From the NCBI GenBank assembly GCA_000969725.1, contig JXSR01S011246.1: a stretch of 20,572 bases of DNA. One strand, 5' to 3'. Positions 9,236-20,358 of the stretch are shown here, piece after piece. The DNA is from Ophiothrix spiculata. Its lineage: Eukaryota; Echinodermata; Ophiuroidea; Amphilepidida; Ophiotrichidae. The stretch's first letter is position 1. Each line of letters opens with the position of its first letter. A model generated the notes under the pieces. It searched no databases. It saw only the letters and a program-made list of their open reading frames with translations, and was not told where the DNA came from. The translations under genes and the position numbers were made by a program.

Positions 9236-9239
9236 TCCA

Positions 9240-10994
9240 GAGGTGAATAAATGTAATCATGCAGCATTAATATTTGATTTTTAAATAGGTCTGTCTAATT
9301 CGGACTGATTTGATGCTTGATATAAGTGCATCCTAATTTGAACTGTGGCAAAAAAAACCATGCAATTCCATTAACTCAAATGACCAGTTTGTAAGAAACT
9401 AAAACAGTTATTTCAATTTAAGGTATATGAATATAAAGATACTAAACTGACCCAAGTTCTCTGCTGAGGCCAAAGAAAGTATATTGTCCTAATGATGACT
9501 ATAATTGTCATTCAAAAATCAATACTGGGCATTGAACAACACTCCCATTTGTTTTGGTAAGGCAGCGTGGACTTGGTTTAGTATGGTTTTCCTATATTCA
9601 TATATTAGCCACAATTCCACATGGATATGAAAATTCATAAAAACATCTTGGAATCAAGAACAGACATGATAGAATCAAAATAAACAAGCAGTTTTTTCAT
9701 TATTTGTTCTTGAAAATACAATTTTTACCAAATTCCTTACTTATCTAATAGCTACCAACCAGCATAGTTTCTATCTTCCTAAATGTCTAATTTGAAACTC
9801 TTACTTATTGATTTAACATGTTTAAGAATGAATTATTATTCTTTAGGAATGTAAAATATATATTAAAACATAATTGTTTCAATTTAAATGTTTTGAAAGA
9901 TGAAAAAGTGTTGATATTGACAATTGAACAGTTTATTTAAAGAAACACATCAATTTATTTGCTAGGTACTCAGGGACATCAGCTTGAAAATGGATATTGA
10001 TTCGGCCAGAGGCATATATCATAAAAATCTAAATCTATAAAATAGCATGTCTATATTTATCTCATCTGTTGAATGTCCATGATTTTTTGATAATTTAAAA
10101 AATCAATCAGACGGATGGATAAACCAACATAAAACAAAACACAAATAGGCTAAAATCGTTATTAACACCTTAAGATGGTACCACAATACAGTTATATCAA
10201 AACGAAAGCAATATCTGAGCGCATCTTGGATCGAATTAATCAAGAGAAAACACGAAACAAGATCCGAATTTAGCATTTCTACTGGTGTAATGTTATGGCA
10301 GCCATATCTGTTAGTGTTTTGAATTCAATCATTACGTTTGTAGCACTTTGGATAAAGTTTCATTAAAGCAGACTAGGGGTCTATTGAAATTGAAAAAATG
10401 CCAAAAATAGGTCAAAAATTGCCATTTTGGTGGCAGCGGTAGGACTTTTATTTTTTACATTTTTTGACCTATTTTACGTTTTTGACCTAGCGTTTTGGCC
10501 TACTCACAACACACACCTTTTCCATACATTACAAATACTACATAGTCAATTGAGGCCCTCGCAGGGTGGGACCCTAATAGATGGTAAAACATGTCATTTT
10601 TAGAGTTTTTAGACCATGTTTTTCCGAGGACCCAGTTTTAGATCCGCAGAATTCAAAGTCCTAAGTGTATTATAGGGTTGTTGTAAATTTAAGGTCTTCG
10701 GAAAGATTGCATTGCAAACGTATACATACCCCAAACGCACTCACACAAATATCCCTATTGGAACGAAGTCAGTTCGCATTTCGACATACGGTATACACAA
10801 GTAGCCTATACCTGTTTCGATAACTTAAGGAGTATTCATTTCTACTTCAATTCCGGGAGTCACGTAGGTATATATAATAAGTATCAACATTCCACATAGT
10901 CTGCTTCTAAGTACATTGCTTATGTTTTTGCACAGAGGTTTAATTTACCACTCGACTATGTTGATGAGAGAGTGAAATGTGTATTTTGTTTCAG
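9240..10994. other. Mostly gene-free AT-rich stretch
   Basis: No coding region is supported. The only clear structure is the inverted repeat at 10404-10475. There are no ORFs of note and no recognisable RNA gene. Confidence 0.5.
10404..10475. repeat. Inverted repeat, 15-bp perfect arms
   Basis: AAAATAGGTCAAAAA (10404-10418) pairs exactly with TTTTTGACCTATTTT (10461-10475) around a 42-nt loop. The TTTTTGACCTA word recurs directly at about 10479-10489. It could be a stem-loop or the core of a small decayed element. No target duplication is evident. Confidence 0.55.
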
Positions 10995-11044
10995 ACTCCC
11001 GGTGATTTCCTCATCTGAGTTTGTTACCATGGGCACACCTTGGG
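10995..11044 (+). CDS. Possible short exon (50 bp)
   Basis: A pyrimidine-rich acceptor, TATTTTGTTTCAG, ends at 10994, and a strong donor, GTAAGA, begins at 11045. Only the second frame is open, reading LPVISSSEFVTMGTPW. An ATG at 11029-11031 sits in a very good translation-start context (GTTACCATGGGC). It could therefore be an internal exon or a first coding exon starting MGTPW. The segment is relatively less AT-rich than its surroundings. No family is recognised, and no partner exon is identified in this window. Acceptor/donor pairs this close also occur by chance, so this is a candidate only. Confidence 0.25.
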
Positions 11045-14000
11045 GTAAGATATTTTAGATTTAATAAGATGCTCTAATGCGTTAATACACACGCAATATT
11101 ATTTGCTAATTAACAAATGTGTCATTACCTGGTAGACGTTCATTCTGTGAGAGATATACGTTTAAGACCATACTGTGATTTGTTATAGGAAGTTCATTAA
11201 TGCCAAAGCCATTTTATTTGATAGGATTTTATTTAACAATACTAATATAAATCTTGGGAAAACTCCAGGTTCATTGGTTGTTGCAGATCCTAAATTTCGG
11301 AATATGAAAAGTCGTTAACCATACCATATGTCACATGTTTCAAAGTACTCTAACAAGTGTGTCATTCAACTTGAGTTTTTCGTTAAACAAGCATATTTTT
11401 AGCCAAAAGAATGCCCCTCAATTTACCAAAATAGGGTTGTGGTGAACACACACGAATGGTTCCCGGCGGTATATGACATCTTAATCGGTTTTGTGGATGT
11501 CATGTACAGCCAATTCTCACGCCGCATACGTTCAAATTTTGTTAAAAAGTTGCTGTTGTTTTTTTCTTTCTAAATATCGCGAAATTCTGATGTGCCTTAA
11601 AGCCTTTACATACCCGTAAAATTAGAACGTCATATCAAAACTGATGATCTTGAGCTTTTTTTGAGAAAAGTCAAGTTTGCCTTCTAAAAAATGGAATGAT
11701 GGGAACCCTTACCTTCAGCTCAGATTGTACCGTCTACATCTACCAATATCTAACATTTCATATATTTTCTATTTAATTGAAACAAGTACAAATAATATAG
11801 ACATAATTACGTGTCAGTCTTTTCTCTGGTAATAAGCCCGTAGAAACCGATGGTTATTGCAAAAATTGACAAAAAATAATATTTGAAAACTTGCCACTAC
11901 TTCAAATAGTTATTTATGCCAAATAATATTGAAAGTTACACTCACTGGAGTGTTACAATGTTGCTAATAAAGGAGTGTATTAATTGCTTGGGGAAACGTG
12001 TTACATAGACATGCCACTTCCAATTTTACAATTGATTAATTTTTGGCTTATCATTTGTGAGATTTCACTTACTTAATTAAACAATGTTTGCTCGTAGCTA
12101 ACTTAGTGCGTGCGCTGATGTGTTACTATGCCAAATTTGATATGTAAGGAACATTAAAATGATGATAATTTTAAGTGAGGCTTATATCTTTGTTTTTACA
12201 TGGAAGATAAATACTTAATCTCAACCACTTATCATTGTGTTTGTATATAAATGCCCTAATTAATCACACGAGAGTGATTAATGTATGCGTCAACTTTGAG
12301 TTAAGGCTCTTTTTCATGCGTCCAAGGGGCACTGTCATTGCAAGGAAGATGCACAAAAACTAGTAAAACGGGCGTGTACTCGAGTATAGTGTTTCTACAA
12401 CAGTGGCATGGGGTGCCATTGGTAAAGGAGCCGTGAAAATGATAGAATATTGCAATTGTAAGAATACGTTGAAAATAGATACTCTAAATCTTGCATAAAT
12501 CTTAGTTATGTCCAAAAACAAGCGGAGGGTTGCGAATCAATATGTTGCGATTTCGAGCCCTTCCGAGAAAACCCCAACTCAATGATGTCCCGATACAACT
12601 ATACGATAAAAAAGTAATCTAACAATGTCTAAAAAAATCAACTAAAAGGTCCAACGTGACACAATGATTGGGATATAGACATGCATTTATATTTTAAAGA
12701 AGGGAGCTATAATTGGAGTTGGGGTTTTGGTGTACTGCTGTATTCAATTATTGTTATTTACCAACATTCTTGTTAGGGGCCTAACAAGTACATTTAATTT
12801 AAATTGACATGATTTTTTAAGCTAATTTGTAGTAATTTGAGGCAGGCTCTTGAGCGATTACCTGTCAAATGTTACATTGTATGCATAATGTGAGATGCAA
12901 TATAACACTAATTATCTTTAAGTACCCTGTATATGATGATGAAAAACTGAAACAACAAATCTGATTTCATTAAAAAAATAGTATAGCAGCACACTTAGAC
13001 ATTCAAAATGTATGGGGCCATTTTTTTGTTTGTATTTCATTATTGAGGGGAATTATCCAACCCGATCACCACAAAAAAAACCATGAGTGTTGACTAATTC
13101 TATAAATCTTTTATTCCGCAACTTCATCAATTTTATAACATAAATATTGGAATGTATAGTAGATTTTTTTTTATTACAGTACGCATTTAAATATCGCTAT
13201 TGAAAAAAACATGTTTTATAACGGCACATTACGCATTATAGCATCATTGAGCATCATACGCATCTTGTATTTAACAATGTGAGTAAGAACAGGATGTTCT
13301 TTGCTGCTACGAAGAGCTAAAGAAGAATCAGTGGCAAATGATAGAGAGGGGATTTTTAATTATTTTCCCAAGATACAAGTTTAAATTATTCGCAACAAAA
13401 TATTACATTGTTCAAAAGTATTTACACCAACAATTGTCATTACAGTAAGGCGCCAGAGTTACAGGGTAAACTTAAGAACGATTTTTAAGTGCAAGACAAT
13501 GCAAATTTGAAATTTACACATGCATACGGTATTAATAATTTAATTTGATCAAATAATGGATTTTTGTATGACAAGTTATAGCAAATCTTTATTATTCATA
13601 CTAGCATATTTAAAGTATTTGCAATTTAAAATAAGACTTAAATCTTAGTCTGCATAGGGTTTATTAGATATTCTCTAGATGTCAAACAGGCAAACAATGT
13701 CGAAATAGTGTATAAAAGGACAGAGAAAACCCATCGAATTTGAGGAAATGTTATTACTGCATTTTAAGATGAGAACGATTGCACTCAGAAATGGCACTTC
13801 TGTAAGCTTTCTGTTTATATAGCGAAGTCGCTACACCGCATAGCCTTTTTGAATTCTCTCAGGAAATACATATTTCTATATAGCTAAAAGCACTCAAAAT
13901 CTCCGTGGCTAGTAGTTTTCTTCTTAATACTCAATAGATAACAAATGAAACCTATTTCTTTGATTACACCTATGTTAAAGTGACAAACGAACGTAGTTAT

Positions 14001-14117
14001 CTGACATTCATTTTTTAACAATCATCTTGCATTTTCTTCTTTTGGGTTTATTAATAGTTGATAAAGAAAATCAAACAATGGATTTTATTTTTATTTTGCT
14101 GCTGAAAACTCGTTTTA
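11045..14117. other. Gene-free AT-rich stretch
   Basis: No coding, RNA or transposon feature is supported. Short AT-rich inverted repeats occur (for example 12259-12282, 9-bp arms) but are not distinctive. If the candidate exon at 10995 is real, part of this would be intron. Confidence 0.5.
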
Positions 14118-14243
14118 CAGGGTGTCCAAAAATTAACTACCCATTTTTAAATGCTTATAACTTTAAAAACCAGGATTCGCATGGCAACTATAGACATATG
14201 TATTGATAAAGGAAACTTGTAGAATTTTTTTGGTACCAAACAT
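14118..14243 (+). repeat. Left terminal inverted repeat of mariner-type element
   Basis: It begins CAGGGTGTCCAAAAATTAAC right after TA and matches the reverse complement of 15054-15177 along its whole length with few differences. Confidence 0.92.
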
Positions 14244-14325
14244 TATGCAATCAGTAAACTTCTAAGATAGCAAGAAGGTCTGAAAGTTTTAAGTGGTTGA
14301 GCCAATATACCATACAGTGTTGATA

Positions 14326-14700
14326 CTCTTCTGCCACTTCACTATGACAACATGACGCCTTATACAGCTAAACGGTTTAGAATGGCTTTATTAATTAATT
14401 TTTTCATGAGCAATCATATTGCTCAAGACAAAGAAACCCTGGCCCTTTCACTCCCATGATTTAAGTCCGCTCGATTACTTTTTTGAGTTGTCTGAAGGAC
14501 AGTACATCCCAACACCCTGGGCTATTCCTGACCTGAAACAGAACATCACCAGTGAAAACAAGAAGATCAAGAAGAACGCATGCACAAACGTCCAGAGCTT
14601 TGTCGTTAGAGTAAAATACTTTTTTGAAATCTGCAAAGAGGCCATCTAGAACATATTCTGAAATACTAGGCAGCTTAACTGGATAACAAGGAGGTAATTT
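14326..14700 (+). pseudogene. Mariner-type transposase, C-terminal catalytic remnant
   Basis: Around 14346 the plus strand reads YDNMTPYTA, matching the 'QxDNAPPHTA' box with the second catalytic aspartate. After a frameshift, HDLSPLDYFFEL follows (aspartate codon at 14473), matching 'SPDLSPLDYFLWG' with the third catalytic residue. The two aspartate codons are 127 nt apart, about 41 residues between, which fits DD41D-type mariner-superfamily enzymes rather than classic DD34D. PDLKQNI and a worn 'NxxxRxxxC' tail follow to a TAG at 14647, and the similarity continues briefly beyond it. Frameshift and stop make it non-functional. The overlapping minus frames at 14461-14849 are shadows. Confidence 0.8.
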
Positions 14701-15053
14701 GATATGTCCCTGTGAGTGTAACTTTGAATGTGTAAAAATGGGTAATGCTGTTGTGTACCATTTAAAGATGAGCATAATGCGAGAGTTACGCTTTGATAAA
14801 TTAAAAACATTTTAATGAGCATTGTGTAATTATATAGACAAAACCACAATCATAAATCTTTGTTTTAACATTTTAAAAGCTGTTTCGCTGAATTGGCCAT
14901 TAAAATGATCATGAATGATTCTCCTGTCTTCAAAGATTGATTCCTCCTCTACACGTGACTTACACATTTGTTTTTCTTCTCAGTATGAAAGTAGGCTTTT
15001 TACGTTTGACGTAATTTACGTTGAAAATGATTTTTTAAAATGGCAATTATATC

Positions 15054-15177
15054 ATGTTTGGTACCAAATTGATTCTACAAGTTTCCTCTATCAATACATA
15101 TGTCTATAGTTGCCATGCGAATCCTGGTTTTAAAGTTATAAGCAGTTAAAATGGGTAGTTAATTTTTGGACACCCTG
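15054..15177 (-). repeat. Right terminal inverted repeat of mariner-type element
   Basis: Reverse complement of 14118-14243; it ends TTTTTGGACACCCTG just before TA. Shared internal words include GATTCGCATGGCAACTATAG and GGAAACTTGTAGAAT. Confidence 0.92.
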
Positions 15178-15179
15178 TA

Positions 15180-16594
15180 GTTTGCATTGTCAAGTAACAA
15201 AAAAGGCATTGTTTTTATTGGGTTTAGCGTAGATCAAAAATAGACTACATTCATATTGTAATTGCGCATTATTATCAAGTGAATAAGGATTGAGTAATAG
15301 TCATCACAATTTACTTTTTGAACAAATAAATCTTTGAATTGTTAGGTAGTGTCCACTTATGCAGTAAAATCAGTAAGATTGTTTATTCATTCATTCATTC
15401 AGTCACTTATTCTAATTGTCCATATTAATATTAACAATGTGAAAATACAAATAAAGCAACACATTATTATGGGGATTATGATTGAAAGTTATAATCATAA
15501 CCAAGCAGCAAAAGCATTATATAAAAAAAAAATTGAAAAAAACACATACGTGTTTGCTCCAGAACATATTGGTGCTTATGATTATTTAATAGCAAGTGAC
15601 AAGTAGTCAAGCATTTTTTTTTTGTGATCAAAACGATTTTCAAAGAATACATGTAATTGAATAATCCGAAGGGAAAAATAAAATTCCTCGTTACAATTAA
15701 GTCATGACCGTGTCTTGTGTAATAATCATGCAAAAAATCAATATTCTGGTGAGATGCATTTGATGGTCTTCTTCAGCAAGTCCTTTAGACGAATACTTAG
15801 TAATATTTATTAGCAAGTGTATACTCTTAACTGTAATATAATTGTATTTTATATTTTTATACGTTTTGTGATTATTGTAAAAATGGGTTAGTCCTTAGTG
15901 TTTATGAATTGTAGAAGTTGTATGGCGGCTAAATAATTCTCGGTAACTAGCATGATAATGATTCTATTTTATTTACGAGTCAAATCACAACTTCTGCATT
16001 TCACTTTGAGCACATTGGAGATGTGCTTGACTGTTATATGTAATGCCATTTAAATCTCTGCGTATTTGAGATATCTAAGGTGGATTATAAAGCAATTATA
16101 CGTCGAATTAAGACATAGATCAACTAGGCTTACTGAATATATTTTTTCTGTTGGCTAGGACCGTCAGCAATCAAGATCTTTCTTTTTGCCAAGTGTACGA
16201 GCTTTAGTTTTAACGAAGAGGGTGATTATTATTTTATAAAATTGCAGTCAACTTTAAAAACTATAGCAGACCTATAGGCCTATTAATAATAATAATGTCA
16301 TATGCACGTTTTAAAATCCTTATGGCTGCCCAATACCATGTTGTAATCGCATATATATAAACACGAGAACGTAACACAATATTCTGCCATAAAGCTAGGT
16401 GATTTGTTCACTTGAATCGTAACTATCAGTGTTTATATCATAACAAAAAAGTTGTTACAACATACTAACTTGAAGAGGGTACTGATGCAACAATGAAACA
16501 TGAAATATAATTGATTTCCACTAACACAGTATTGTATTACTGTCACCAACATCTTTAAATAAATTTATTCAGTTAATTGGATTGACGTTATATA
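15180..16594. other. Gene-free AT-rich stretch
   Basis: It includes a short ATTC microsatellite near 15380-15400. The frames at 15349-15606 (plus) and 15476-15733 (minus) overlap, are rich in lysine, asparagine and hydrophobic residues, and match no family I recognise. I do not call them genes. Confidence 0.5.
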
Positions 16595-16813
16595 CGGTTA
16601 CCAAAAAGTAAGTTCCCCCCTTGGATGACCAGACTTTGTCAAGACAGAAGTCGCCATTTTGGTTGTATTTCTCCTGCATAAAGCACGTGTTCGTTTGGGG
16701 AAACAATTCTCTATACAACACACTCTACCATTTGATGAAAGGTAATGACGCTTTTGAGCAAGACACATTTGATTCAAAATCATTTTTTTAAAACAGCCGA
16801 AAAAAAGTTGCAT
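16595..16813 (-). pseudogene. Possible mariner end plus N-terminal transposase scrap
   Basis: On the plus strand, TA (16593-16594) is followed by CGGTTACCAAAAAGTAAG, which looks like a mariner-type terminus. On the minus strand, a 71-codon frame contains SSNGRVCCIENCFPK near its middle, loosely like the 'xxQRVFCVExYFxTK' opening of mariner-type HTH domains. However, that frame runs towards the terminus rather than away from it, so the piece would have to be rearranged. Both signals are weak. Confidence 0.25.
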
Positions 16814-16832
16814 TTAACTTCATATAGCCTTC

Positions 16833-17150
16833 TTGTCGCAACAAGAACAAGTTTACTTTCGCATTTACTGCATTAACCTGACTATGTTGCCAAAGTACAC
16901 TTTTTTGCATGGTTTCAATATCATGCATGATGATGTGACTCCCAATTCTGTCGCGCTTTTGTCATGGAAACAGCATTACTTGAAAATGAGAGTTAATGTG
17001 AGAGAAAGTGAGAGAAAATCTGTGGAATGAAAACATGGATGCTCTAAACCTTCAGATGATCATGCAAAACTCAGGAGACAATCAATGAGCTTACTTAGAA
17101 AGATAATTGCCATTTTAGGGAAAATCGCAAGAAATTCACAAATGATCTCT
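16833..17150 (+). pseudogene. Tc1/mariner-type transposase remnant
   Basis: The plus frame reads MLPKYTFLHGFNIMHDDVTP, resembling the family segment 'LLPxxxxxxGxxFMQDNAPxH' that carries the second catalytic aspartate, although the following histidine is replaced by asparagine. After a stop at 17028 and a frame change, LRRQSMSLLRKIIAILGKIAR (about 17074-17133) resembles the C-terminal 'SMPRRIxAVIxxxGG' tail of Tc1-like transposases. The intervening third catalytic box is missing. The long-TIR element at 17155 begins just after it and may have inserted into it. Similarity is by eye and modest. Confidence 0.38.
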
Positions 17151-17154
17151 TCTA

Positions 17155-17353
17155 CGAGGGTCATTAAAAAAAAATCTACCTGTTGTATCATAACTTCTGT
17201 TCTAATAAGGATAAGTATTTGAAAATTGGCACAAAAATAGTTAAAATTGTCACCTACAAATGGTGCTACAATCATATCAGTATCTTATCTAGATTTCTGC
17301 AGGTGATCTGAAAACAACAGTAAGTCTCGATTAACCGGAAACGGTAAAATATA
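17155..17353 (+). repeat. Left terminal inverted repeat, about 199 bp
   Basis: It begins CGAGGGTCATT after TA and runs to about GGAAACGGTAAAATA. It matches the reverse complement of 17985-18182. Confidence 0.88.
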
Positions 17354-17984
17354 AGTGACTCAAGTACAGTGAATTGAAAGGCCATAATATAGCCATGTGG
17401 TATTGCTATACAATAAATGTTATAAAACATAAGAATGAACACACAATTATAAAGGATGGATAAAAAAAATTGACCCAAACAGGAAATAATGGTCATTCAC
17501 AAGCATAGCAATAAAAAGAACAAATAGCTCCTACAGCAATAATATTAAAATTACCAAAGACACAGCTTACAAAAAATGACATAAATGATACAAGATGTAA
17601 AATGGTGGAATTATGAAGTTTCATTTTTAAAATATTTTCATGGTAAATACCAAGGGGAACCAAATTCCAAGTTTTTGACTGAATAATGTGGTGTTGTAGG
17701 TTTAACTGTTGTTTTTTTACACTTGCACTTGGAAAAGTCGCGCTACAGAAAAACACACTATGTTGATCTTCTTAACCTGAGAGGCCAAAAGTCATCCTTT
17801 CAAATATAGGGATTCTTGGTAATTTCTGTTTGTAACAAGTTTACTTTATCTGTAATAAATTGCTTGTTGGACTGTTAGGTACATTTTCATTTCAAATTTG
17901 TTCTGAATCTTACATAATTTTTTTGGTATACAGATGGTTATTCATACATAAGCTGCACATATAATTTCAGGTGTAATGTCATTA

Positions 17985-18182
17985 GATATTTCACCGTTTC
18001 CGGTGTACCGAGACTTACTGTGGTTTTCAAGTCACCGACAGAAATCTATATAAGATGTTGATATGATGGTTGCACCATTTGTAGGTGACATTCTTATCTA
18101 TATATGTGTAATTTTTCAATTAGCTACCCTTAACAAAACAAAAGTTATGATACAACAGGTAGAACTATTTGAATGACCCTCG
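17985..18182 (-). repeat. Right terminal inverted repeat, about 198 bp
   Basis: It begins near ATATTTCACCGTTTCCGG and ends GAATGACCCTCG before TA. It is the inverted partner of 17155-17353. Confidence 0.88.
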
Positions 18183-20197
18183 TAGATATTGTCTTAAAAC
18201 TCTATTTGTATGTTATGAATAATAAATGAGATATGCTTAAAGCGATAATAGCTTCCCTTCTTTCAAACAGTGTTACAATGAAAATTATCTAATGCAGTCT
18301 TCAATCAGACATTAGGTAATCTCAATCGACTATGCTTATAGCTCCATTCAGGACCCTGTTTACTCTAGCACATTGTTAAATTTTGACAGTTAGACAATAT
18401 GTTTGTTAGCAACTACAGTTAGCAGGGTTTTAATGATTTTAATGCCAGGTTATCAATTTGATTCTGCAGGCAATGAATTTACATACACTACAATAAGTCA
18501 GGGATCGGAGTGAAATCTTTCTACGATATTTGTGAATCATATCATTTGAAAGGTTTAATACGATTAAGGTAATTTTGATAATTGCAAATAAGCAATGAAC
18601 ATCTCAATGTAGATGATTAAAATATTAATTTCTGCCATTTGAGATTATTTAAATTATTAAAAACTCTTCCATATGATGTCATTTTAAATGTATTGACTTG
18701 TCAAAGGTATTTGTTTGTGTATTACATTAAAACAAATTTATTAGAACATGCACTAATAAAAATAATAATAAAAAAAAACATGACCACAAAATGAAAGGTA
18801 AGTTGTATCACAAATAGAGCTGCATGTACATTCTCTGCAACTGATATATGACCTACGGATTTAGAATCTGTCGCATAAAAGCATCTGTTCTTAAACAAGA
18901 GATTACGAAAATCTCTCAGTCACAATTGCGTGAGAGAGGCATTATCCAAAATCCTGAAGAAAGGCAAAATCGGATTTTGTTTACTCTTATACTGTTTGTT
19001 ACTGACATTTAAAAAGCTCACAGATTAGCCTAAAACCATGCTTGGATATGTATTTGGTAGATAGATAATCTCTTTCAATTGCTTCTAATCCTTTTCGACT
19101 CAAAGGCATGTATTACTTAAAAAGCTAAAATGATGCAAAAGAATTTCTTTAGATATATATCTAAGTATTTGTCATACACATATATCATCTTTTATGCTGC
19201 CAAGGTTTAAATAGCACTTACTGCAAACCTTTAAACATATATACTTATTATATGTGTCAGTAAAAGAATAAGGGTAAAATAACGAATTTTATTTTATTTT
19301 TCTGATTTGTTTTAATAATCATTTGTTAGAAATAAAATACGACAAGGTAAATTGGTATCTTTATTTACTTCTCACTATGATATAAAGTTAAAAGGATAAT
19401 TATATCTTAAAAACTGAACCTATATGCAGACATTCACATCCCACATGCAACCAATACACCACGCACACCCCCACACACCCGTTTTGTTAGTACATTTTTA
19501 ACAAGATTAGTAAAATAAGGCCATTGGACAGGTAAACATTACAAAATTGAAAAAAATATTATTACAGTATATTAAGCAAAATTATAGTGACATTTACAGA
19601 TATCTGGATTAAAACTGTAGCCCTTCAGGGACTCAAATTTAGCTATTTTAGTCACATCAGGTCCATAGTTTTAACCAGAGATCTTCAAGTCAGTATATAT
19701 TTGTATACAGTTTTAGTTTCAGTTGACTTACGGACTTTACACAGTACACAGCTTTAACACTATAACTAACATAGGTACTAACAAGTACACCTTCAAAACA
19801 GCTGCTAACGTATAATGCAGTACTTTATCTTATCAAAGCTTAGCTGTAAAAGTAATTGTTATACATTGTATCCTATTAAAAGAGCGTGGTGCAAGTCACC
19901 ATGCAAAAAGTGTAAGTTATATAAAACAATGTGTTGCTACATCAATGGACAGATGTATTTGATCAGTTTTTAAGATATAATTCAGAATATGCAGTTTTCA
20001 GGAAATCACGTTCCCTAAACGCACGATATAAGTTTTTTATTTAAAGTGTGCCTATAAAGTACCTAATTTGCATACTTTACTAGAAAACAAAAATTTGTTT
20101 CATTGTCATAATCTTCAATACTGACTCTAGTAATATTCCACGAGTAAAAGGCTATAGTCCTTAAGTAATGTCAAATGTGATCCATGCAAAATCTTTT

Positions 20198-20217
20198 CAA
20201 ATTAGATATCTAATTTG
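20198..20217. repeat. Perfect 20-bp palindrome
   Basis: CAAATTAGATATCTAATTTG equals its own reverse complement, with no spacer. The neighbouring bases do not extend it. It could be a dimer-binding site or a chance AT-rich palindrome. Confidence 0.75.
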
Positions 20218-20336
20218 CAAAATAATTCGATAATGATCTGGTCACATTGAGAAAATCAAATCAAGTCCTGGTCCCATTAATGAAACATTGTTGCCAGTGG
20301 TATGTATGTTTGTAATATCAGCTCGGCGGAACTCAC

Positions 20337-20358
20337 AATTCGGATACGTATCCGAATT
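20337..20358. repeat. Perfect 22-bp palindrome
   Basis: This 22-bp site has left half AATTCGGATAC and is its own exact reverse complement, with no spacer. Its core GGATACGTATCC is less AT-rich than the surroundings, so it is less likely than the 20-bp site to be a by-product of composition. Confidence 0.8.

Larger units (their letters stand above)
8586..9239 (+). mobile_element. 5' half of a mariner-type transposon (truncated)
   Basis: A TA dinucleotide (8584-8585) is followed by CGCGCGAGTCAAAAAAACTG-like sequence (CCGCGCGAGTCAAA from 8586), which resembles the GAGTCAAAAAA ends of some mariner-superfamily elements. The N-terminal transposase reading frame follows about 380 bp downstream. No matching inverted end or catalytic domain appears downstream, so this is interpreted as a 3'-truncated copy. 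Linking this end to the transposase frame is inference. Confidence 0.4.
14118..15177 (+). mobile_element. Mariner-type transposon, 1,060 bp, decayed
   Basis: The left terminal repeat (14118-14243) and right terminal repeat (15054-15177) are inverted copies of about 125 bp with only a handful of differences. Both begin CAGGGTGTCCAAAAATTAAC and end near GGTACCAAACAT. TA flanks the element on both sides (14116-14117 and 15178-15179), the Tc1/mariner-superfamily signature. The interior carries the C-terminal half of a transposase in the plus direction (14326-14700). The N-terminal half is absent, so the copy is internally deleted. The close match of the repeats suggests fairly recent insertion, or that they are kept similar as one palindromic pair. 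Confidence 0.93.
17155..18182. mobile_element. Long-TIR non-autonomous mariner-type element, 1,028 bp
   Basis: Inverted repeats of about 199 bp bound the element (17155-17353 and 17985-18182), flanked by TA at 17153-17154 and 18183-18184. Both ends start CGAGGGTCATT and share CTACCTGTTGTATCATAACTT, GTCACCTACAAATGGTGC, AGATTTCTG, CAGTAAGTCTCG and ACCGGAAACGGT. Outer and inner blocks are well conserved, while the segment between about 17203 and 17245 has diverged. The interior of about 630 bp has no transposase motif. The minus frames at 17272-17756 show no known domain. Ends of the GAGGGTCATT type are common in the mariner superfamily, so the class is inferred from the ends and the TA sites. 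Confidence 0.9.

Noticed and set aside
10366-10905. GCAGACTA and TAGTCTGC as possible ends of an element of about 540 bp
   Set aside because: Only about 8 bp match, the inner sequence does not continue the match, and there is no target duplication.
12259-12282. Inverted repeat ATTAATCAC / GTGATTAAT with a 6-nt loop
   Set aside because: Nine-base AT-rich arms are expected by chance at this length and composition, and nothing nearby gives it meaning.
13045-13090. GAGGGGAATTAT and GATCACC words resembling the fold-back hairpin at 985
   Set aside because: The words match only in pieces and in inconsistent orientation, so it is not supported as a second copy.
15349-15733. Overlapping 85-codon frames on opposite strands
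   Set aside because: Low-complexity composition, no recognised family, and no start or splice support.
17272-17756. Minus frames inside the long-TIR element as a transposase
   Set aside because: No HTH or DDE/D motif; the translations are hydrophobic and cysteine-rich in the way AT-rich noncoding DNA often is.
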